Shown here: positions 41,356-50,728 of the stretch, piece after piece
How positions within the stretch are numbered: position 1 is the first letter of the stretch
Layout of the letters: every line of letters starts with the position of its first letter
Assembly (NCBI GenBank): GCA_910579685.1
Contig: CAJTVN010000001.1
Location: 115,352 to 179,351, forward strand
From: an uncultured Lachnospiraceae bacterium
GTDB taxonomy: Bacteria > Bacillota > Clostridia > Lachnospirales > Lachnospiraceae
Length of the DNA stretch: 64,000 nucleotides
Reading direction: 5' to 3'
Translations under genes and position numbers: made by a program
The notes under the pieces: model-generated
Databases searched by the model: none
The model's input: only the letters and a program-made list of their open reading frames with translations
What the model was told of the DNA's origin: nothing

Positions 41356-43995
41356 ATGAAACAGTATGGCGTAAATGAACTGCGTAGAATGTTCCTTGCC
41401 TTTTTTGAGAGCAAGGATCACCTTAAGATGAAAAGCTTTTCCCTGGTGCCGCATAATGACAACAGCCTGCTTCTGATCAACTCGGGGATGGCTCCCTTGA
41501 AGCCTTATTTCACAGGACAGGAGATCCCTCCAAGGAAGAGGGTTACCACCTGCCAGAAGTGCATCCGTACCGGGGATATCGACAATATCGGCAAGACGGC
41601 CCGCCATGGCACATTCTTTGAAATGCTTGGGAATTTTTCCTTCGGGGATTATTTCAAGCATGAGGCCATTGCCTGGACCTGGGAGTTTTTGACAGAAGTT
41701 GTGGGACTGGATCCAGACAGGCTGTATCCTTCCGTGTACGAAAATGACGATGAGGCTTTTGAAATCTGGAATAAGGAAGTCGGGATCCCCGAGGAGAGAA
41801 TTTTCCGTTTTGGAAAGGAGGACAATTTCTGGGAGCATGGTTCAGGCCCCTGCGGGCCCTGCTCCGAGGTCTATTACGACAGAGGGGAAAAATACGGCTG
41901 TGGAAAGCCGGGCTGCACGGTGGGCTGTGACTGCGACCGCTATATCGAGGTCTGGAACAATGTGTTCACCCAGTTTGACAATGACGGACACGGCAACTAT
42001 TCAGAGCTGGAACAGAAAAACATAGATACCGGAATGGGCCTTGAGCGTCTTGCCGCCGTAGTGCAGGACGTGGATTCCATTTTCGACATTGACACGATCT
42101 GCGCATTGAGAAGCAGAGTGAGTGAGATCTCAGGCAAAGAATATAAGAAGGAGTACAAGTGGGATGTTTCCATCCGTATCGTGACGGATCATATCCGTTC
42201 CGCCACTTTCATGATTTCGGACGGTATCATGCCGAATAATGAGGGAAGAGGCTATGTACTTCGGAGGATCATACGCCGCGCGGCCCGTCATGGAAGGCTT
42301 CTGGGCATTGAGGGCACTTTCCTTGCGGATCTGAGCAGCACGGTGATCGAGGGAAGCAAGGACGGATATCCGGAGCTGGAGGAAAAAAAGGATTTCATCT
42401 TCAACGTGCTCACCCAGGAAGAAAACAAATTTAACAAGACCATTGACCAGGGCCTTTCCATCCTGAATGAAATGGAGGAGGCCATGATACAGGCGGGGAA
42501 AAAGCGCCTTGACGGTGCGGATGCCTTCAAGCTCTACGATACCTATGGCTTTCCCCTGGATCTCACGAAGGAGATTCTGGAGGAAAAGGGATTCGAGGTG
42601 GAGGAAGAGGGCTTTCGGGCAGCCATGGAAGAACAGAAGGTGAAGGCGAGATCGGCTCGCAAGACAACCAATTACATGGGCGCTGACGTGACGGTGTATG
42701 AATCCATTGATCCCGCCGTCACCACGGAATTTGTGGGCTACGACCGGCTTATCCATGAATCCGTAATTTCGGTGCTCACCACGGAAACGGAGCTTGTGGA
42801 GGCGCTCACGGACGGACAGACGGGAACGGTGATTGTGGAGGAGACCCCTTTTTATGCGACCATGGGCGGGCAGTGCGCCGATACCGGAAGGATCGTCTGC
42901 GAGGCGGGAGAATTCCAGGTGGAGGATACCATAAAGCTGCTGGGCGGCAAGGTCGGGCATGTGGGCCGGATGACAAGAGGCATGTTAAAGACAGGGGATG
43001 CGGTAAGCCTGCGGGTAGATGCGGAAAACAGGGCCGGTACCTGCAAAAACCACAGTGCGACCCATCTGCTCCAGAAGGCTCTTCGTCAGGTGCTGGGAAC
43101 CCATGTGGAGCAGGCGGGTTCCTTTGTGAACGGTGAGAGGCTTCGTTTCGATTTCAGCCATTTTTCAGCGATGACAAGACAGGAGATCGAGCAGGTTGAG
43201 CGCATTGTCAATGAAAAGATTGTCCAGTCGATCCCGGTTAAAACCCAGGTGATGAGCCTCGAGGAGGCGAAGAAGACGGGGGCGATGGCTTTATTTGGCG
43301 AGAAATACGGCGAGAGCGTCCGCGTGGTTTCCATGGGCGATTTTTCCACGGAGCTCTGCGGCGGTACCCATGTGGAAAATACGGGAGCCATTACCCTGTT
43401 CAAAATCATATCCGAAAGCGGCGTTGCGGCGAATGTGCGGAGAATCGAGGCGCTTACAGGCAGCGGCGTGCTGCGCTATTATGGACAGCTGGAGCAGACC
43501 CTTCAGGAAGCGGCCGCTGTGGTAAAGACAAACCCTGCGGAGCTTACGGACAGGCTTTCCCACCTGATGGGAGAGATCAAGGCGCTCCAGAGCGAGAACG
43601 AATCCCTAAAGAGCAGGGCGGCCAAGGAAGCCCTGGGTGATGTGATGGATCAGGTGGTGGAGATCAAAGGAGTGAAGCTTCTCTCTGCCAAGGTTTCCGG
43701 CGTGGACATGAACGGCCTGCGGGAGCTGGGAGACCAGTTGAAGGCGAAGCTTGGCGAGGGCGTGGTGGTTCTGATCTCTGACCTGGATGGCAAGGTGAAT
43801 ATGATCGCCATGGCGACAGACGAAGCCATGGGCAGAGGCGCCCATGCGGGAAAGCTGATCAAAGGAATCGCTTCCCTGGTGGGCGGAGGCGGAGGCGGCC
43901 GTGCCAATATGGCCCAGGCGGGCGGCAAAAACCCTGCGGGCATCGACCGTGCGGTGGCCGAGTCTGCCGGAGTTTTAGAAGAACAGCTTGCCTGA
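41356..43995 (+). CDS. alaS: Alanyl-tRNA synthetase
   Basis: AlaS charges tRNA-Ala. The 879-residue protein has the class II catalytic core with the first motif MKQYGVNELRRMFLAFFES and SLVPHNDNSLLLINSGMAPLK. It also has the second half with the editing domain (zinc-binding HxxxH in CKNHSATHLLQKAL and CGGTH) and a C-terminal C-Ala domain (GGGGGGRANMAQAGGK). The length is typical. It follows glyS by 17 bases and is probably co-transcribed with it. Confidence 0.97.
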   Translation: MKQYGVNELRRMFLAFFESKDHLKMKSFSLVPHNDNSLLLINSGMAPLKPYFTGQEIPPRKRVTTCQKCIRTGDIDNIGKTARHGTFFEMLGNFSFGDYFKHEAIAWTWEFLTEVVGLDPDRLYPSVYENDDEAFEIWNKEVGIPEERIFRFGKEDNFWEHGSGPCGPCSEVYYDRGEKYGCGKPGCTVGCDCDRYIEVWNNVFTQFDNDGHGNYSELEQKNIDTGMGLERLAAVVQDVDSIFDIDTICALRSRVSEISGKEYKKEYKWDVSIRIVTDHIRSATFMISDGIMPNNEGRGYVLRRIIRRAARHGRLLGIEGTFLADLSSTVIEGSKDGYPELEEKKDFIFNVLTQEENKFNKTIDQGLSILNEMEEAMIQAGKKRLDGADAFKLYDTYGFPLDLTKEILEEKGFEVEEEGFRAAMEEQKVKARSARKTTNYMGADVTVYESIDPAVTTEFVGYDRLIHESVISVLTTETELVEALTDGQTGTVIVEETPFYATMGGQCADTGRIVCEAGEFQVEDTIKLLGGKVGHVGRMTRGMLKTGDAVSLRVDAENRAGTCKNHSATHLLQKALRQVLGTHVEQAGSFVNGERLRFDFSHFSAMTRQEIEQVERIVNEKIVQSIPVKTQVMSLEEAKKTGAMALFGEKYGESVRVVSMGDFSTELCGGTHVENTGAITLFKIISESGVAANVRRIEALTGSGVLRYYGQLEQTLQEAAAVVKTNPAELTDRLSHLMGEIKALQSENESLKSRAAKEALGDVMDQVVEIKGVKLLSAKVSGVDMNGLRELGDQLKAKLGEGVVVLISDLDGKVNMIAMATDEAMGRGAHAGKLIKGIASLVGGGGGGRANMAQAGGKNPAGIDRAVAESAGVLEEQLA

Positions 43996-44042
43996 AAATA
44001 TAAAAAAATTTGATAAAATATGAATAATTCCTAAAAATTGGG

Positions 44043-44070
44043 TTGACTTGTGTACAAATTGTGTTATAAT
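44043..44070 (+). promoter_or_regulatory. Promoter of rpsU
   Basis: TTGACT (44043-44048) and TATAAT (44065-44070) are 16 bases apart. The ~80-base leader contains GAAGGGAGG near the rpsU start. Confidence 0.75.
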
Positions 44071-44155
44071 CATTCTTGTGCATGTAGATGTGCGAATAAA
44101 AACCCAATCAGTCGTGTTGCTAGGAAGGGACTGAAGGGAGGGTCGGGTGTAAAAG

Positions 44156-44332
44156 ATGTCAAACGTAATCGTAAAAGAAAATGAGACTTTGGACAGCGCC
44201 TTAAGGCGTTTTAAAAGAAGCTGTGCAAAAGCTGGCATTCAGCAGGAAATTCGTAAGAGAGAACATTACGAAAAGCCTAGCGTAAGGCGTAAGAAAAAGT
44301 CTGAAGCGGCAAGAAAACGTAAATACAACTAA
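44156..44332 (+). CDS. rpsU: Ribosomal protein S21
   Basis: The 58-residue, strongly basic protein starts MSNVIVKENETLDSALRRFK and ends KKKSEAARKRKYN, which is diagnostic for bS21 of the 30S subunit. It is short but unmistakable. A promoter lies ~85 bases upstream and a terminator 16 bases downstream, so it is transcribed alone. AGGGAGG precedes it at somewhat long spacing. Confidence 0.95.
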   Translation: MSNVIVKENETLDSALRRFKRSCAKAGIQQEIRKREHYEKPSVRRKKKSEAARKRKYN

Positions 44333-44347
44333 TTATAATGCATGCGG

Positions 44348-44380
44348 AGTTCCTGATAGAGTGACATATCAGGAACTTTC
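44348..44380 (+). terminator. Terminator after rpsU
   Basis: A perfect 11-bp stem AGTTCCTGATA / TATCAGGAACT (44348-44358 / 44367-44377) with an 8-base loop is followed by TTCTTGCTTC. Confidence 0.65.
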
Positions 44381-44501
44381 TTGCTTCATAAAAGAATTTA
44401 GAAAGAACTAAGAATTTATTTACTGAAAATTAATTTTGAAGATCTATACGGGGCGGATTCGTTTTATAATTAGAATAGGAGAAAGGGGGGAGAAAGTCAC
44501 T

Positions 44502-45095
44502 GTGTGGACAAAAGAACTGTTTGGCACGGATTTTTACCATCTGATTGCCGCATTTATCGTTTACAGTATGCTGGGCTGGCTGGTGGAATCCATCTATATG
44601 TCGTTCTGTAACCGAAAGCTGACAAACCGGGGCTTCGGACGGGGGCCGTTTTGTCCGATTTATGGTTTCGGAGGCGTGGTCGGCTATCTGATTCTGCATC
44701 CGCTGCGGGGGAATCTGATTTATCTGTATTTTGTGGGAGCCCTTCTGGCAACGGCTTTTGAATATCTGGTCGGACGCCTGATGCTGAAACTGTTCGGAGA
44801 AGTCTGGTGGGATTACAGGGAAAAGCCCTGTAACTTCCAGGGGATCATCTGCCTGGAGAGCACGGTTGCCTGGGGATTTTACGCAATTATTATCATCGTG
44901 TTCCTTCATGGAAAGATTATCAATTTTATAGACCGCTATGATTTTTCCTGGGGTGTCATGGTGTGCAGGCTGGTTCTGTTTGTGGTGACACTTGATTATC
45001 TGACAAGGCTTTATCAGATTTTTAAGGAGAACCTGATCGAATATAAGGAAAAGCTTCGTGACAGATACCAGTCATTCCGGACCAGGTGGTATTAG
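44502..45095 (+). CDS. CmpB-type putative ABC-transporter permease
   Basis: The 197-residue protein has five or six membrane segments. It matches the ABC_trans_CmpB family (VYSMLGWLVESIYMSFCNRK near the N-terminus, RGFGRGPFCPIYGFGG, then EYLVGRLML). Despite the family name, an ATPase partner is not encoded here and its role is not established. The most likely start is the GTG at 44502 after GAAAGGGGGGAG; a TTG 66 bases upstream is possible. A terminator follows. Confidence 0.8.
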   Translation: MWTKELFGTDFYHLIAAFIVYSMLGWLVESIYMSFCNRKLTNRGFGRGPFCPIYGFGGVVGYLILHPLRGNLIYLYFVGALLATAFEYLVGRLMLKLFGEVWWDYREKPCNFQGIICLESTVAWGFYAIIIIVFLHGKIINFIDRYDFSWGVMVCRLVLFVVTLDYLTRLYQIFKENLIEYKEKLRDRYQSFRTRWY

Positions 45096-45114
45096 ACAAA
45101 GACTGTTTTGCAAA

Positions 45115-45147
45115 GGAGAGCGAATTTCATTTTGCTCTTCTTTTTTT
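45115..45147 (+). terminator. Terminator after the CmpB-like gene
   Basis: A 7-bp stem (45115-45121 / 45134-45140, with one G-T pair) is followed by seven T. Confidence 0.65.
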
Positions 45148-45213
45148 GTACTTGCATTATAAGGCGGAGAAAAGCATATCCATGAAATAGAATACATGTG
45201 GGAGAGTTGACGA

Positions 45214-46404
45214 GTGAGAAGAAATCGGAACGTATTTTTGCATCATGCTTTATGCTATCTGCTGAGCTGTGCGGTGGGCATTGCCTTTTTCCTGCTGAGC
45301 TGTGCGGAGGCGAACGCCGCTCCCCAGGTGGAGGCTCCGTCCTATATTCTGATCGAGGCTTCCACCGGGAAGGTGATCTGCGAGGAAAATGCCACGGAGA
45401 GGAGAAGCCCGGCGAGTATTACAAAGATCATGACGCTTTTGCTGATCTTTGAACATCTGAACACGGGGCGCATCAGCCTTGACAGCGAGGTGATGACCAG
45501 CGCCCATGCAAAGTCCATGGGCGGTTCCCAGGTTTTCCTGGAGGAGGGAGAGATACAGACCCTGGATACCATCATCAAATGCATTGCGGTTGCCTCGGGC
45601 AACGACGCCAGTGTGGCCGCCGCAGAATTCATTGCGGGGAGCGAGCCGGAATTTGTCAGGATGATGAACGATAAGGCGGCGCAGCTGGGAATGCAGGACA
45701 CTCATTTTGAGGACTGCTGCGGGCTGACGGAGTCGGATAACCACTACACGACGGCGAGGGATGTGGCGATTATGTCAAGGGAGCTGATTACCAGATATCC
45801 CCAGGTGTTTGACTATACCAAAATATGGATGGAGGACATTACCCACGTGACGCAGAAGGGATCCTCCACCTTTACCTTATCCAGCACGAATAAGCTGCTC
45901 AAAATGTACGAATGGACGACAGGGCTTAAGACCGGATCCACCAGCAAAGCGCTGTACTGCCTTTCCGCAACGGCCAGCAAGGACAATATTGATCTGATTG
46001 CCGTGGTTATGGGTTCTCCCAATAATAAGGTGCGGTTTCAGGACGCTATGGCCCTGCTCAATTACGGCTACAGCGTCAGCGCCCTCTACGAGGACGCCAA
46101 CGGGGATGCGCTTCCCGCACTTCCGGTAAAAGGCGGCGTGCAGGATGAGGCGGCTCTGATCTATCAGGGGCCTTTCCGTTACCTTGACACGGAGGGAAGC
46201 AATCTGGGGGCCATCGAGAAGACCATCAGTCTTCCGGCGGAAATTACGGCTCCGGTAAACCGAGGCGACGCCGTAGGGGAAGCTGTTTATCTGCTGGATG
46301 GAAAGCGGATCGGAAGCGTCTCCATTTTGTCGGACGTCACCATTGAGAAGGCAAAGTACAAAGATTATGTCATAAAAATCTGGAAACTGTTTTGTAGTTT
46401 CTAA
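45214..46404 (+). CDS. D-alanyl-D-alanine carboxypeptidase (DacF-like)
   Basis: This serine peptidase trims the peptide stem of peptidoglycan outside the cell. The 396-residue protein has a hydrophobic signal segment (about 8-32). It has the active-site motif SxxK in SPASITK (Ser68, Lys71), SxN in VASGNDAS and KTG in GLKTGST. A PBP5 C-terminal beta domain follows. The start is GTG with GGGAG upstream. No C-terminal amphipathic helix is strongly obvious. Another DacF-like gene lies at 49346-50710. Confidence 0.92.
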   Translation: MRRNRNVFLHHALCYLLSCAVGIAFFLLSCAEANAAPQVEAPSYILIEASTGKVICEENATERRSPASITKIMTLLLIFEHLNTGRISLDSEVMTSAHAKSMGGSQVFLEEGEIQTLDTIIKCIAVASGNDASVAAAEFIAGSEPEFVRMMNDKAAQLGMQDTHFEDCCGLTESDNHYTTARDVAIMSRELITRYPQVFDYTKIWMEDITHVTQKGSSTFTLSSTNKLLKMYEWTTGLKTGSTSKALYCLSATASKDNIDLIAVVMGSPNNKVRFQDAMALLNYGYSVSALYEDANGDALPALPVKGGVQDEAALIYQGPFRYLDTEGSNLGAIEKTISLPAEITAPVNRGDAVGEAVYLLDGKRIGSVSILSDVTIEKAKYKDYVIKIWKLFCSF

Positions 46405-46420
46405 AAGATTGTGATACAAT
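46392..46420 (+). promoter_or_regulatory. Promoter of the phosphoesterase gene
   Basis: TTGTAG (46392-46397) and TACAAT (46415-46420) are 17 bases apart, overlapping the stop of the carboxypeptidase gene. The start codon is 27 bases downstream. Confidence 0.55.
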
Positions 46421-46446
46421 CATACGGAAGGAGGAAGGAATGAGAC

Positions 46447-47298
46447 GTGACGACATTTCTGATTGTAGCGGCGGCATTTGCACTGCTGATGATTTTGGTG
46501 ACGGCAGTGGACTGCAACCGCTTTGTAATAAGAGAGTATACCTGTATATCGGATAAATTGGGGAGAGAGGGGAAATTTATTCTTCTCTCGGACCTGCATA
46601 ACAAGTCTTTTGGAGAAAAGAACATCCGGCTTCTTCGCGCAATCGATGAACAGAAGCCGGATGCGGTATTGATTGCGGGAGACATGTATACCTCCTCGAG
46701 TTCGGCGGATAACGCTGGGGCAGCCGGGTTTGTAAGCTGTCTCGCCGGAAAATATCCGGTTTATTACGGCATGGGAAACCATGAACACAAGACCAGGCTT
46801 TATCCGGAGGATTTCGGTTCCATGTATGAGGATTATATGAGGCGGGTGGAGAAAGCGGGAACCAGACTGCTTATCAATCAGAGGGTGTCCCTGCCTGTCT
46901 ACAATATAGAGCTGTTCGGCCTTGAGATCGATCAGACCTATTATCAAAAGCTGGCAAAGCCGTCCATGGAGAAAAGCTATCTGGACAAGCTTCTCGGCAA
47001 AGCGGATCCGGGAAGATTTAATCTTCTCATAGCCCATAATCCGGATTACTTTGAAACCTATGCGGATTGGGGGGCGGATCTTACCGTGTCCGGCCATGTT
47101 CACGGCGGCCTTATGCGCCTTCCCGTTTTTGGCGGTGTGATCTCGCCCAGGCTGCGTCTGTTTCCCCGTTATGACGGCGGCAGGTTTGAGAGGGACAAGA
47201 AGGTGATGATACTGGGGAGGGGACTCGGGAGCCATACCCTTCCGATCCGCATTTTCAATCCGGGAGAGTTGGTGGTCATCCATCTGAAAAAGCGGTAA
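46447..47298 (+). CDS. Membrane-anchored metallophosphoesterase
   Basis: The 283-residue protein has one N-terminal membrane segment (about 2-22) and a calcineurin-like phosphoesterase domain. Its metal-binding motifs are SDLHNKSF, IAGDMY, GNHEHK, AHNPD and GHVHGG, in order. It resembles YkuE-type enzymes. The catalytic domain would face outside or lie at the membrane; substrates may be phospholipids or UDP-diacylglucosamine-like lipids. The start is GTG after AAGGAGGAAGGAA. The gene seems monocistronic. Confidence 0.88.
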   Translation: MTTFLIVAAAFALLMILVTAVDCNRFVIREYTCISDKLGREGKFILLSDLHNKSFGEKNIRLLRAIDEQKPDAVLIAGDMYTSSSSADNAGAAGFVSCLAGKYPVYYGMGNHEHKTRLYPEDFGSMYEDYMRRVEKAGTRLLINQRVSLPVYNIELFGLEIDQTYYQKLAKPSMEKSYLDKLLGKADPGRFNLLIAHNPDYFETYADWGADLTVSGHVHGGLMRLPVFGGVISPRLRLFPRYDGGRFERDKKVMILGRGLGSHTLPIRIFNPGELVVIHLKKR

Positions 47299-47315
47299 AA
47301 TACGCAGGAGGACGG

Positions 47316-47344
47316 TTGACTGGAAAAACGTTACATGTTACAAT
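47316..47344 (+). promoter_or_regulatory. Promoter of deoC-scpAB
   Basis: TTGACT (47316-47321) and TACAAT (47339-47344), 17 bases apart, lie 32 bases before the deoC ATG. Confidence 0.7.
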
Positions 47345-47376
47345 TTAAAACTGCATGAGAAAAGGAGAGGACAGGA

Positions 47377-48012
47377 ATGGACAGGAAATTGTTTGATCAT
47401 ACGATATTGAAGGCGGACGCCACAAAGGAAGCCGTGAAGAAGGTCTGCAGGGAGGCTGCGGAATACGGATTCATGTCCGTATGCGTAAACGGCTTTTACA
47501 CATCCTTCGTGCGGGAACAGTTAAAGGGAAGCGGCGTGAAGGTCTGTACGGTGGTGGGCTTTCCTCTGGGGCAGATGAGCACCAGGGCCAAAGCGGCGGA
47601 GGCGAGGATCGCCGTGGAAGACGGAGCGGATGAGATCGACATGGTGATCAATGTGGGTGCGTTAAAGGACGGGGATTATGAGACGGTGCGGGAGGATATC
47701 AGACAGGTAAAGGAAGCCTGTAAGGATGCGCTGCTCAAGGTGATTATTGAGACCTGCCTTCTGACACAGGACGAGAAGAGAAAGGCCTGCGAGCTCGCAA
47801 AAGAGGCCGGGGCTGATTTCGTAAAGACCTCAACCGGATTTTCCGCGGGGGGAGCGACACAGGAGGATGTGTCACTGATGCGCAGCATCGTGGGAGATTC
47901 CATGGGCGTCAAGGCTTCCGGAGGGATACGGGATCGGCAGACGGCGGAAAAGATGCTAAAGGCAGGGGCAAGCCGGCTTGGGACAAGCGCAACAACGGCC
48001 ATCTGCAGTTAG
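47377..48012 (+). CDS. deoC: Deoxyribose-phosphate aldolase
   Basis: DeoC splits 2-deoxyribose 5-phosphate into glyceraldehyde 3-phosphate and acetaldehyde in nucleoside breakdown. The 211-residue protein has the Schiff-base lysine in DFVKTSTGF (Lys150) and the second lysine in VKASGGIRD. The length is typical of the ~220-residue family. AAAGGAGAGGAC precedes the ATG. No other deo genes are near; scpA starts 14 bases after the stop, so the linkage is positional. Confidence 0.95.
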   Translation: MDRKLFDHTILKADATKEAVKKVCREAAEYGFMSVCVNGFYTSFVREQLKGSGVKVCTVVGFPLGQMSTRAKAAEARIAVEDGADEIDMVINVGALKDGDYETVREDIRQVKEACKDALLKVIIETCLLTQDEKRKACELAKEAGADFVKTSTGFSAGGATQEDVSLMRSIVGDSMGVKASGGIRDRQTAEKMLKAGASRLGTSATTAICS

Positions 48013-48025
48013 GAAAGGCATCCAT

Positions 48026-48772
48026 ATGGCATTATCGGTAAAGCTGGAGGTGTTTGAAGGTCCTTTGGACCTTCTGCTTCATCTGATAGAAAAAAACAAG
48101 GTTGATATTTACGATATCCCTATTGTGGTGATCACGGCCCAGTATCTGGAATACATCCGGCAGATGCAGACGCAGGACATGAATGTGATGAGCGAGTTTC
48201 TTGTCATGGCCGCAACGCTGCTCGATATTAAGTGCCGGATGCTCCTTCCCAAGGAAGTGAACGAGGAGGGGGAGGAGGAAGATCCCAGGGCGGAGCTGGT
48301 ACAAAGGCTTTTGGAATACAAGATGTACAAGTATATGTCCTATGAGCTCAAGGACAGGCAGGTGGATGCGGGACGCACTCTTTTTAAAGGAAGGACGCTC
48401 CCCAGGGAGATTGAAGAATATAAGCCGCCGGTGGATTTTGAAGCGCTTCTGGGGGATGCGGATCTTAACAAGCTGCAGAGACTGTTTAAGATCGTGATGC
48501 GCCGGCAGGAGGATAAGATCGACCCGGTAAGGAGCCAGTTTGGTAAAATTGAGAAAGACGAGATCGATATGGACGAAAAGGCTGTCCGTATCGAGGAGTA
48601 TATCCGCTTCCACAAGACATTCAGCTTTCGGGAGCTTCTGGAAAAGCAGCACAGCAAGATGGAGATTATCGTCACCTTTCTTGTGATGCTGGAACTGATG
48701 AAGGTGGGTAAAGTCTCCATTGTACAGGAGGATACCTTCGAGGATATCATTATTACTTCGCAGGTGGCGTAG
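48026..48772 (+). CDS. scpA: Segregation and condensation protein ScpA
   Basis: ScpA is the kleisin that closes the SMC ring with ScpB and aids chromosome condensation. The 248-residue protein starts MALSVKLEVFEGPLDLLLHL, the diagnostic kleisin N-terminus. It has a long acidic middle and a winged-helix C-terminus (FLVMLELMKVGKVSIVQEDTF). The ATG at 48026 has AGGAAAGG 8 bases upstream. scpB starts 9 bases after the stop. Confidence 0.95.
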   Translation: MALSVKLEVFEGPLDLLLHLIEKNKVDIYDIPIVVITAQYLEYIRQMQTQDMNVMSEFLVMAATLLDIKCRMLLPKEVNEEGEEEDPRAELVQRLLEYKMYKYMSYELKDRQVDAGRTLFKGRTLPREIEEYKPPVDFEALLGDADLNKLQRLFKIVMRRQEDKIDPVRSQFGKIEKDEIDMDEKAVRIEEYIRFHKTFSFRELLEKQHSKMEIIVTFLVMLELMKVGKVSIVQEDTFEDIIITSQVA

Positions 48773-48780
48773 GAGGTGTC

Positions 48781-49353
48781 GTGGTGGAGAGACAAAAGGC
48801 AAAGGCGGTTCTGGAATCCGTACTCTTTACAATGGGAGAATCGGTGGAGGTAGACAGGCTTGCCTCCGTGATTGAGGAGGACAAGAAGGTTACAAGAGAT
48901 ATTCTTCTGGAAATGAAGGCGGAGTATGACGATAGGGAATGCGGCGTCACGCTGCTCGAGCTCGATCATTCTTTTCAGATGTGCACCAAGGGGGAAATGT
49001 ATGAATATCTGGTCAAGATTGCCAAAACACCCAGAAAGTACGTGTTGACGGACACCCTGCTGGAGACCCTTTCCATTGTGGCCTACAAGCAGCCCATCAC
49101 AAGACTCGAGATCGAAAAGATCAGGGGGGTGAGCTGCGATCATGCGGTAAACCGGCTGGTGGAGTTCGGGCTTATCATGGAGGTGGGAAGGATGGATGCG
49201 CCGGGCAGGCCCCTTCTCTTTGGAACCACGGAGGAATTCCTGCGCAGCTTTGGCGTGAAATCCTTGGAGGAGCTTCCGGAGCTTTCCCAGGTGCAGATCG
49301 AGGAATTCAAGGAACAGGCGGAGCAGGAGATCAGCGTGTCTGTGGATGTATAA
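48781..49353 (+). CDS. scpB: Segregation and condensation protein ScpB
   Basis: ScpB binds ScpA and SMC. The 190-residue protein contains two winged-helix domains; typical stretches are AVLESVLFTMGESVEVDRLA and TLSIVAYKQPITRLEIEKIRG, with GRPLLFGTTEEFLRSFG near the end. The start is GTG after TAGGAGGTGTC. It lies in the expected order after scpA. The last bases overlap the start of the second carboxypeptidase gene. Confidence 0.95.
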   Translation: MVERQKAKAVLESVLFTMGESVEVDRLASVIEEDKKVTRDILLEMKAEYDDRECGVTLLELDHSFQMCTKGEMYEYLVKIAKTPRKYVLTDTLLETLSIVAYKQPITRLEIEKIRGVSCDHAVNRLVEFGLIMEVGRMDAPGRPLLFGTTEEFLRSFGVKSLEELPELSQVQIEEFKEQAEQEISVSVDV

Positions 49354-50710
49354 GGAACAGGGATATTTCAGGGCCGGTCTACATACAATGAAGAAAAAGA
49401 AAAAGCCGGACGAAAATATGATTCGATTTTTATGCAAGGCTGCAAGGCCGCAAATGCTGGCTTCCTGCAAGGCAGCGCTGTTTCTTCTGTGTGCGTGTAT
49501 ACTGACGGTGTCTTTTGTCTGCCCCGGAATCAAGGCAAATGCGCAGTCGGATGAGGAAAATAGTACAAACCTGAGGCTGTACGCCCAATCGGCTATTTTG
49601 ATGGATGCCGGTTCCGGGCGTATTTTATATGAAAAAAACGGGCACGAAAAAAAGCCTATGGCAAGTACCACGAAGATCATGACCTGTATCCTGACGCTGG
49701 AATGCGGGAATCTGGAAGATGAGGTGGAGGTTTCCTCCTATGCGGCGGGGATGCCAAAGGTGAAGCTGGGAATCCGGCAGGGGGAAACGTATAAGCTCCG
49801 CGATCTTCTGTATTCCCTGATGCTGGAATCCCACAACGATTCCGCAGTGGCCATCGCAGAGCATATCGGGGGAAGCACGGAGGGCTTTGCCGAAATGATG
49901 AACCAGAAGGCGAGAGATATCGGCTGCTTCGACACCTTTTTCATCACCCCTAACGGACTGGATGCCACTGCGCAGAATGAAGAGGGGGAGGTGAGAGTTC
50001 ATTCCACCACGGCGGCGGATCTTGCCAGGATCATGTCCTACTGTATTATGGACTCTCCCAAGAGAGAGGAATTTCTTACCATAACCCGCACGCCCGCCTA
50101 CCAGTTCTCATCCAATGGCAGAAGCTTTTCCTGCAATAACCACAATGCGTTTCTGGGAATGATGGAGGGCGCCCTGTCCGGAAAAACGGGTTTTACGGGC
50201 AATGCTGGCTACTGTTACGTGGGTGCGCTTCAAAGAGACGGAAAAACCTATGTGGTGGCGCTTCTTGCCTGCGGATGGCCCAATAACAAGTCCTACAAAT
50301 GGAGCGACACCAAAACCCTTATGAACTACGGCCTCGAAAACTACGAGTACTGTTCCCTTGCGGATATGCGGATCAGGGAGGAGGAGCTTAACCCGATCCC
50401 GGTGGAGGAGGGGCAGACACAGCGGATCGGGGGAAAGGTTTTTGCCCAGGTTACGATTGCGGGAAAAAAGGGGAAAAAAGAGCCGGAGGGGCTCCTGCTT
50501 TCCGAAAAAGAGCGGATTGAAGTGAAAAAAGAATTAAAAGAGAGCCTAACGGCCCCCGTAAATGAGGGAGAAGAGGTGGGAACCATAAGCTACATGGTAG
50601 GCGATGATGTCTATGGCGTGGACTATATTGTGACAAAAGAACGGATCGACGCAATTGATTTTAAATGGTGTTTTACAAAAATCTTGGAGAACTATATAAT
50701 TTGCTGGTAA
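49346..50710 (+). CDS. D-alanyl-D-alanine carboxypeptidase (second)
   Basis: The 454-residue protein carries a hydrophobic segment at about residues 42-60 for export. It has the motifs SxxK in MASTTKIM, SxN in ESHNDSA and KTG in GKTGFTG of the penicillin-binding S11 peptidases, then a C-terminal beta domain and tail. A start at the ATG 49346, overlapping scpB, allows coupled translation. An alternative ATG at 49388 lacks a ribosome site. scpAB followed by a dac gene is common in Firmicutes; the physiological target is peptidoglycan. Confidence 0.9.
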   Translation: MYKEQGYFRAGLHTMKKKKKPDENMIRFLCKAARPQMLASCKAALFLLCACILTVSFVCPGIKANAQSDEENSTNLRLYAQSAILMDAGSGRILYEKNGHEKKPMASTTKIMTCILTLECGNLEDEVEVSSYAAGMPKVKLGIRQGETYKLRDLLYSLMLESHNDSAVAIAEHIGGSTEGFAEMMNQKARDIGCFDTFFITPNGLDATAQNEEGEVRVHSTTAADLARIMSYCIMDSPKREEFLTITRTPAYQFSSNGRSFSCNNHNAFLGMMEGALSGKTGFTGNAGYCYVGALQRDGKTYVVALLACGWPNNKSYKWSDTKTLMNYGLENYEYCSLADMRIREEELNPIPVEEGQTQRIGGKVFAQVTIAGKKGKKEPEGLLLSEKERIEVKKELKESLTAPVNEGEEVGTISYMVGDDVYGVDYIVTKERIDAIDFKWCFTKILENYIICW

Positions 50711-50728
50711 GAAACAGGAGAGAGACAA

